Origin: Thermomonas carbonis
GTDB lineage: Bacteria > Pseudomonadota > Gammaproteobacteria > Xanthomonadales > Xanthomonadaceae
Reading direction: 5' to 3'
DNA: 64,000 nucleotides
NCBI RefSeq assembly: GCF_014396975.1
Contig: NZ_CP060719.1
Location: 497,501-561,500 of the forward strand
Shown: positions 59,292 through 64,000 of the stretch, piece by piece
Layout: each line of letters begins with the position of its first letter
Position numbering within the stretch: the first letter of the stretch is position 1
Notes under the pieces: model-generated
What the model was told of the DNA's origin: nothing
Databases searched by the model: none
Seen by the model: only the letters and a program-made list of their open reading frames with translations
Translations under genes and position numbers: made by a program

Positions 59292-60587
59292 TCAGTCCTG
59301 CTCGCGGCCGAGCAGGCTGCCGGCATACAGGGCGGAGAGCAGCAGCAGCACGCCGCCCCAGAACGTCGAATACGAGGCCAGATGCGTGTTGAGCGGGAAT
59401 ACGGTGACGGCGAGCGCCAGCATCGCCGGGCGGGCGCGATCGCGCGCCGCGGCATCGGCGTAGCGCCACGCGCGCCAGGCCAGCGCCGCGCCGGCCAGCC
59501 ACAGCAACAGGCCGATGCCACCGGTTTCGCTGAGGATTTCCAGCACTAACTGGTGCGCATGCAGGGCCGCGCCTTCGCCCCACGCCGCGATCACGCCGGG
59601 CTGCGGGTCGCAGGGCGGGAACGCGTGGCGGAAGCCGCGCGCACCGACACCGTTGACCGGATGCTCGCCCGCCATGCACAGCGCCGCCGACCAGATGCGC
59701 GTGCGTCCGGACAGCGCGGTGTCCATGCCCTTGGAATCGGCGGTGAGTACGTGTGTCGTGCGTTCGATGCGCTCGCGCACCTGCGGCACCATCAGCGTGG
59801 TCGCGACCAGCGCCAATGCGCCCAGTGCGAACACCATCAATAGTTTCTTCCGACCCAGCGTGCGCCAGCCGGTCCACAGCAACACCAGGCCGTAAGTCAG
59901 CCACGACGCTCGCGAGCCGGCCAGCAACACCACCAGGCCGATGCCGACTGCAGCGCCCAGCCAGCCAAGCCGACCGAAGCGCCGACGCATCGCGTCCAGC
60001 GCGAACGGCGACAGGCTGGCCAGGACGATGCCGAGCTTGAGGTTGCACGGCCCCAGAACGCCCGCCAGCCGGTCCGCCGCCGCGACCTGTGCCGCGGTGC
60101 ACATGCCGTGCCCGCTGATCGCCCGCTTGGCGGCATCGATGCCGCTGAACAACGGACTCGTGCCAGTCGCGGCTTCGATGAGCGCATCCAGCGTCCACAC
60201 GCCGACGATGATCGCCAGCCCGCCGAAGGTGCGACGGCGGCCGGCATCGTCCGCCACCGCGGCGGCGACGATCCACAGAAATGGCAGATAGCGCAGGTCG
60301 ACCAGCGCCTCGCGCAATGCGCGGCCGCGATCCATCGCATCGACAGCGGAGAACGCCTCCGGCAACCAGTAGGCGAAGAACAGCACGCTGGTCAGCGCCC
60401 ACGCCGGCCCACTGAGCAGCGCATTGCCGCCACGGAAGCGGCTGCCGACCAGCTTGATCAGGCCCGCCAAAGCACCCAGCGCGAGCACGCCTTCCGCATA
60501 GCCCGGTGCCGGCCACAAGGCGACGAAGGCCAGCACCCACGCCGGGGCCCAGCGCCAGCCGTGCACGGCCTGCGTTGCGTCGTTCAT
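59292..60587 (-). CDS. O-antigen ligase family protein (WaaL-like)
   Basis: A 431-residue polytopic inner-membrane protein with about 11-12 helices. The Wzy_C-type loop (TALSGRTRIWSAAL, HPVNGVGARGFRHAF, AAWGEGAALHAHQLVLEIL) includes the HxH-type histidines near the catalytic region. Such proteins ligate O-polysaccharide to lipid A-core; polymerase or other ligase activity is possible. It overlaps the upstream glycosyltransferase stop by four bases. Confidence 0.85.
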   Translation of the reverse strand: MNDATQAVHGWRWAPAWVLAFVALWPAPGYAEGVLALGALAGLIKLVGSRFRGGNALLSGPAWALTSVLFFAYWLPEAFSAVDAMDRGRALREALVDLRYLPFLWIVAAAVADDAGRRRTFGGLAIIVGVWTLDALIEAATGTSPLFSGIDAAKRAISGHGMCTAAQVAAADRLAGVLGPCNLKLGIVLASLSPFALDAMRRRFGRLGWLGAAVGIGLVVLLAGSRASWLTYGLVLLWTGWRTLGRKKLLMVFALGALALVATTLMVPQVRERIERTTHVLTADSKGMDTALSGRTRIWSAALCMAGEHPVNGVGARGFRHAFPPCDPQPGVIAAWGEGAALHAHQLVLEILSETGGIGLLLWLAGAALAWRAWRYADAAARDRARPAMLALAVTVFPLNTHLASYSTFWGGVLLLLSALYAGSLLGREQD

Positions 60588-61696
60588 GCCTGCACCAGTG
60601 CGTGGTACTGCACCAAGGTCGCCTCCTGCATCGCCTGCAATGTGTACGGCATCGTAGCCGGTGATGTCGGCGGATTCGCGAGCAGCACCCGTGCGCGTTG
60701 CCGCAACGCATGGCCATCGAAGGGCATGACCGCACCCTCGGGTTGCAATTCGCGCAGCAAATCGCCGACGCCGCCATGGTTCCAGCCCAGCACCGGTCGA
60801 CCAATTGCCAAGGCTTCGATCACGGTGCGGCCGAATGCCTCCGGCTTGCGCGAGAGTTGCAGCACGATGTCGCTGGCGGCGTAGGCAAGCGCGATGTCCG
60901 ATGTCGGTTCGGTCATCGCCACGGCGTCCTCGACATCGACCTCGCACGTCATGGCGTTGAGTTCGGCGAGGTACTCCTCGCGCGCGGCCTGCACCACGCC
61001 CGGCATCCACAACCTCGCGTCACTGCCATTGGCGCGCAGCCGGGCAAGCAATGCTATCGCATCGGCATGGCCCTTCAGGCGAGTGCCACGACCGGGCAGC
61101 AAAAGCAGCGGGCCGTCGCCGGCGAGTTGCGGATGCAAGTCGGCGATGCGCGCGCGCGATGCGCGATCCGGATGCGGCGTGCGCGGAAAAGCCGCGGGAT
61201 CGATGCCGCGCGGAATCACAGTCAATCGGGCCGGATCGGTCACCGGATACTGCGCCAACAGGTAATCGCGCACGGTCTGCGAGACGCAGATCACCCGCTC
61301 GCCGCGGGCCATGATCGCGCTGTAGCGCGAGGGCGAGTTGAGTCCATGCGCGGTGGTGACGAAATGCGGGGCCTTGCCATGCATGCCGCGCAACGCCCAC
61401 CAGCCCAGCCACGCCGGCAGTCGTGAACGCGCATGGACGATGTCGGCATCGACCTCGCGGAACAACCCACGCAAGGCATGCACATGACGCAGCACCAGTA
61501 GCGACTTGCGGCCGATGTCGAGCTGGACGTGTTCGCCGCCGACGGCTTCAAGCTGCGGCAACAGGCGCCCACCGGCAGAGACCACGATGGCGCGATGGCC
61601 GGCGGCGACCAGCGCTTCGACGATCTCGAGGGTGGAACGTTCGACGCCGCCCGCGTCCAGCGCCGGCAGCAGTTGCACCACGGTCAGGCGGCGCAT
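60584..61696 (-). CDS. Family 4 glycosyltransferase
   Basis: A 370-residue GT-B glycosyltransferase. VVQLLPALDAGGVERSTLEI with ADIVHARSRLPAWLG in the N-terminal half, RLTVIPRGIDPAAF at the hinge, and the nucleotide site LLLPGRGTRLKGH and RKPEAFGRTVIEALAIGRPV (EX7E) in the C-terminal half. It probably builds the LPS core or its first repeat. It begins 13 bases after the small zinc-finger gene. Confidence 0.9.
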   Translation of the reverse strand: MRRLTVVQLLPALDAGGVERSTLEIVEALVAAGHRAIVVSAGGRLLPQLEAVGGEHVQLDIGRKSLLVLRHVHALRGLFREVDADIVHARSRLPAWLGWWALRGMHGKAPHFVTTAHGLNSPSRYSAIMARGERVICVSQTVRDYLLAQYPVTDPARLTVIPRGIDPAAFPRTPHPDRASRARIADLHPQLAGDGPLLLLPGRGTRLKGHADAIALLARLRANGSDARLWMPGVVQAAREEYLAELNAMTCEVDVEDAVAMTEPTSDIALAYAASDIVLQLSRKPEAFGRTVIEALAIGRPVLGWNHGGVGDLLRELQPEGAVMPFDGHALRQRARVLLANPPTSPATMPYTLQAMQEATLVQYHALVQA

Positions 61697-61709
61697 CGTC
61701 GCTACGCGG

Positions 61710-61904
61710 TCAGTCCACCAGCACGTAGATCGCGCCGCAGTACGGGCAGTGACTCTGCCCGCCCTCTTCCTCGATCGGCAGGTACACCCGTGGATGCGAA
61801 TTCCACAACGCCATCGATGGCTGCGGGCAACTCAGCGGCAGGTCGGCGCGATGCACCTCATAACGCTGCTGGGCATTGGCTGGCGACGAGGCGGTATCAG
61901 TCAT
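61710..61904 (-). CDS. Small zinc-finger protein (zf-CHCC type)
   Basis: A 64-residue protein with the CHCC zinc motif: C26 (LPLSCPQ), H37 (NSHPRVYLP), C53 and C56 (SHCPYCGAIYVL). The same motif occurs in mitochondrial complex I subunit NDUFS6-like proteins; the bacterial role is not clear. It starts an operon of LPS genes. Confidence 0.88.
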   Translation of the reverse strand: MTDTASSPANAQQRYEVHRADLPLSCPQPSMALWNSHPRVYLPIEEEGGQSHCPYCGAIYVLVD

Positions 61905-61978
61905 GGCGATGCGGCGCGGTGGCGGGAACCGCAGCAGTTTACTGCACGCCGTACTTTTGCCGTCATCCGCTTTTTGCT

Positions 61979-62004
61979 GTCATCCCGGCCTAGCCCGGGA
62001 TGAC
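61979..62004. repeat. Intergenic palindrome after the pirin gene
   Basis: A perfect 10-bp inverted repeat (arm GTCATCCCGG, 61979-61988 with 61995-62004) with a 6-base loop, four bases past the pirin stop. The arm is of the form of dispersed small intergenic hairpins. There is no T-run on the minus strand. Confidence 0.6.
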
Positions 62005-62008
62005 GAGC

Positions 62009-62716
62009 CTATGCCGGCAGGTCGAACAGCAAGACGTCGCTGCTGTCGCCGATGCCGCGCACGGCCAGATTGCCGGATTCCTGCACGAAACCGAGCGCAT
62101 CGCCGGCCTTCAGCACGCGCTCGCCGATCGCGACTTCACCAGTGGCCACATGCACCCAGTACAGGCGCGCTTGATCCAGCGTGGCGGTGACATCGTCACC
62201 GGGTTGCAGGCAGGCCGCACGCAGGGTGGCCTGCTGGCGGATCGCGATCGACCCGTCCGCGCCATCCGGCGACACCAGCACGGCCCAGCGCCCGCGCCGG
62301 TCGGCCGGCTCGAAACGCTGCTGCGCGTACGCGGGCTGCACGTTGAGCCGGTCCGGCTGGATCCAGATCTGCAGGAAATGCACCGGCGCGGCATCGGAGC
62401 CGTTGTACTCACTGTGTTCGATACCGTGGCCGGCGCTCATCCACTGCACGTCGCCAGCCTCGATCACGCCCACCGTGCCGGTGCTGTCGCGGTGCGCCAG
62501 CGCGCCCTGCAGCACCACGCTGATGATTTCCATGTTGGCGTGGCGGTGCGGCGAGAAACCGCCGCCGGGGGCGACGGTGTCGTCGTTGATAACGCGCAAC
62601 GGCCCGAAGCCCATCCAGGCCGGGTCGTGGTAATGGCCGAACGAGAATGTGTGCCGGCTCTGCAGCCAACCCAGGCTCACCTCGCCACGGGCGTTGGAGG
62701 GGCGTTCGATGATCAT
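62009..62716 (-). CDS. Pirin family bicupin
   Basis: A 235-residue bicupin. The N-terminal metal site is in GGGFSPHRHANMEIISVVLQ, and GHGIEHSEYN supplies the other ligands. The C-terminal cupin is shorter and lacks metal residues. YhhW-type pirins can cleave quercetin, but the natural substrate is uncertain. It follows YceI by 7 bases. Confidence 0.92.
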   Translation of the reverse strand: MIIERPSNARGEVSLGWLQSRHTFSFGHYHDPAWMGFGPLRVINDDTVAPGGGFSPHRHANMEIISVVLQGALAHRDSTGTVGVIEAGDVQWMSAGHGIEHSEYNGSDAAPVHFLQIWIQPDRLNVQPAYAQQRFEPADRRGRWAVLVSPDGADGSIAIRQQATLRAACLQPGDDVTATLDQARLYWVHVATGEVAIGERVLKAGDALGFVQESGNLAVRGIGDSSDVLLFDLPA

Positions 62717-62723
62717 CGCGGCA

Positions 62724-63314
62724 TCACTTGGCGGCGTCGGCCTTCGGCGCGGTCGCTTCGGTGGTGATGCGCAGGGTCACCTCGTCGCCCACGTTCGGCA
62801 CATACGCGCCCACGCCGAAGTCGGTCCGCTTGATCGTGGTGGTGGCGTCGAAGCCGATCGCCGGGACCTTCTTCATCGGGTGATCCGACGCCTTGTTGAG
62901 GGTCGCATCCAGTACCACCGGCTTGGTGATGCCCTTGATGGTCAGGTCGCCGGTGATCTTCAGCTTGCCGTTGCCGGCGGCCTCGACCTTGGTGCTCTTG
63001 AAAGTCGCGGTCGGGAACTTCCCGGCATCGAAGAAATCGGCACTGCGCAGGTGCGCGTTGAACTTGTCGCTGAAGCCGTTCAGGCCGGACAGCGGCAGGG
63101 TCACTTCGACGCTGGACTTCGACACATCGGCGGCGTCGTAGACCAGGGTGCCATCGACATCGCCGAAGTTCGCGAACGGGTTGGAATAGCCGAAGTGGTT
63201 CCAGCTGGCCAGCACGTTGGTGTGGGTCGGGTCGAGCTTGTAGGTGACACCGGCGGCGAAGGCATTGGCGCTGGCGGCGACCAGGGCGGCGGTGAGCAGC
63301 AGTTTCTTGAACAT
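62724..63314 (-). CDS. YceI-family periplasmic protein
   Basis: A 196-residue secreted lipocalin-like beta-barrel. The signal peptide is MFKKLLLTAALVAASANAFA. YKLDPTHTNVLASWNHFGYS, NAHLRSADFFDAGKFPTATF and LTIKGITKPVVLDATLN are signature stretches. Members bind polyisoprenoids such as ubiquinone-like lipids. GGAG precedes ATG 63314; the longer frame adds no homology. It lies between the nitroreductase and pirin genes. Confidence 0.95.
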   Translation of the reverse strand: MFKKLLLTAALVAASANAFAAGVTYKLDPTHTNVLASWNHFGYSNPFANFGDVDGTLVYDAADVSKSSVEVTLPLSGLNGFSDKFNAHLRSADFFDAGKFPTATFKSTKVEAAGNGKLKITGDLTIKGITKPVVLDATLNKASDHPMKKVPAIGFDATTTIKRTDFGVGAYVPNVGDEVTLRITTEATAPKADAAK

Positions 63315-63342
63315 GGTGAATCTCCGGGAATGGGTGTGGCGA

Positions 63343-63933
63343 TCAGAGGATCTGGCAGGCTTCGTCGAAGCCGAGGCGCGGCGAACGCGGGAAGATGCTG
63401 GCCGGGTCGCCCTGGCCGAGGTTGACCAGGATGCTGGAACGCACCGGGGTTCCGGCAAAGAATGCCTCGTCGACCTTGGCGTTGTCGAAGCCGGTCATCG
63501 GCCCGCAATCCAGGCCCAGCGAACGTGCGGCAAGGATCAGGTAGGCGGTCTGCAGACTGCTGTTGCGGTTCGCGACCCAGGCCAGGTCGGCCTCGTCGCG
63601 ATGCTCGAACCACGGCTTCGCATCGACATGCGGGAACAGCACCGGCAGCTTGTCGAAGAAGCGCATGTCATAGCCGATGATGGCCACGCACGGTGCCGCC
63701 ATCGTCTTCTTGTAGTTGCCTTCGCTCAGCGCCGGGCCCAGCTTGGCTTTGGCCTCCTCCGACTTCACGAACACGATCCGCGCCGGGGTGGTGTTGGCCT
63801 CGGTCGGGCCGAACTTGAGCAGGCCGTAGAGCTGCTGCAGGGTCTCGTCGGACACCTCGCCGGTGAATGCGTTGTAGGTACGCGCGGTGCGGAACAACTG
63901 GTCGAGCGCGGCATCGTTCAGGGCTTGGGTCAT
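63343..63933 (-). CDS. Nitroreductase family protein, RutE/HadB-like malonic semialdehyde reductase
   Basis: A 196-residue FMN-dependent oxidoreductase. [38 protein letters not shown] and [12 protein letters not shown] match the RutE branch, which reduces malonic semialdehyde to 3-hydroxypropionate in pyrimidine catabolism. [20 protein letters not shown] is the FMN-site region. No rut genes adjoin it, so its role here may be more general aldehyde or quinone reduction. It opens the operon with yceI (28 bases on) and pirin. Confidence 0.88.
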   Translation of the reverse strand: MTQALNDAALDQLFRTARTYNAFTGEVSDETLQQLYGLLKFGPTEANTTPARIVFVKSEEAKAKLGPALSEGNYKKTMAAPCVAIIGYDMRFFDKLPVLFPHVDAKPWFEHRDEADLAWVANRNSSLQTAYLILAARSLGLDCGPMTGFDNAKVDEAFFAGTPVRSSILVNLGQGDPASIFPRSPRLGFDEACQIL

Positions 63934-64000
63934 GCGATCCTCGTGGCGGGGTGCGGAAGCGCACAGTGTAGAGTTCCACGAGTGAAGCGAATGCGCCGAG

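Overview
This 64-kb window is a GC-rich chromosomal segment that reads as a gammaproteobacterium of the family Xanthomonadaceae/Lysobacteraceae (Xanthomonas, Lysobacter, Luteimonas, Thermomonas relatives). The evidence is the ilvC-ilvG-ilvM-ilvA-leuA gene order, a pyrophosphate-dependent phosphofructokinase of the Xanthomonas type next to adk, an H+-pyrophosphatase, and an Oar-like TonB receptor. Nearly all the sequence is housekeeping or envelope coding DNA in tight operons. I see no prophage, CRISPR array, defence island, rRNA or tRNA, and no intact insertion sequence. The only stretch over 300 bases without a large gene is 36662-37045, which holds a leader peptide and attenuator.

Region 1 (1-15.3 kb): a truncated rubredoxin gene, then thiE-hemL, a voltage-gated-type cation channel with a zinc ribbon, a trans-sulfuration PLP enzyme and a metallo-beta-lactamase-fold lipoprotein, all on +. 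Facing them on - are gloA-DUF350-argD, an exported protein of unknown function, an ECF sigma factor with a FecR-type partner, and an HSDL2-like SDR. A DedA-PAP2-LssY-type membrane fusion runs on +, followed on - by adk, mpl and a Lon-N-domain protein.

Region 2 (15.3-24.2 kb): a pyrophosphate-centred block. It has PPi-phosphofructokinase, a K+-independent proton-pumping pyrophosphatase carrying a C-terminal OmpA-like domain, and soluble inorganic pyrophosphatase, with a CsgG-like exported protein and a DUF167 protein between. Next come an AspH-type hydroxylase, a second ion channel and a DUF4136 lipoprotein.

Region 3 (24.2-34.7 kb): an Oar-type TonB-dependent receptor; an AraC regulator broken by a one-base frameshift and translationally coupled to a small transposase-type HTH protein; a CadC-like membrane regulator with a beta-propeller; thiC behind a TPP riboswitch; and a GH5 glycosidase lipoprotein.

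Region 4 (34.8-48.1 kb): all enzymes of isoleucine, valine and leucine synthesis. ilvD and leuC-leuD lie on -, and ilvC-G-M-E-A-leuA-leuB on +. The + operon starts with a 36-codon leader peptide rich in Val/Leu/Ile codons and a terminator/antiterminator pair, a classical attenuator. A LysR gene diverges from leuC and is followed by a 130-base nested palindrome.

Region 5 (48.1-64 kb): an RND efflux pump with its adaptor, a divergent TetR repressor, pcm and a TolC-family outer-membrane channel. Then comes a lipid A/LPS cluster (waaA, two LpxL-type acyltransferases, two glycosyltransferases, an O-antigen ligase and a small zinc-finger protein), and finally a nitroreductase-YceI-pirin operon.
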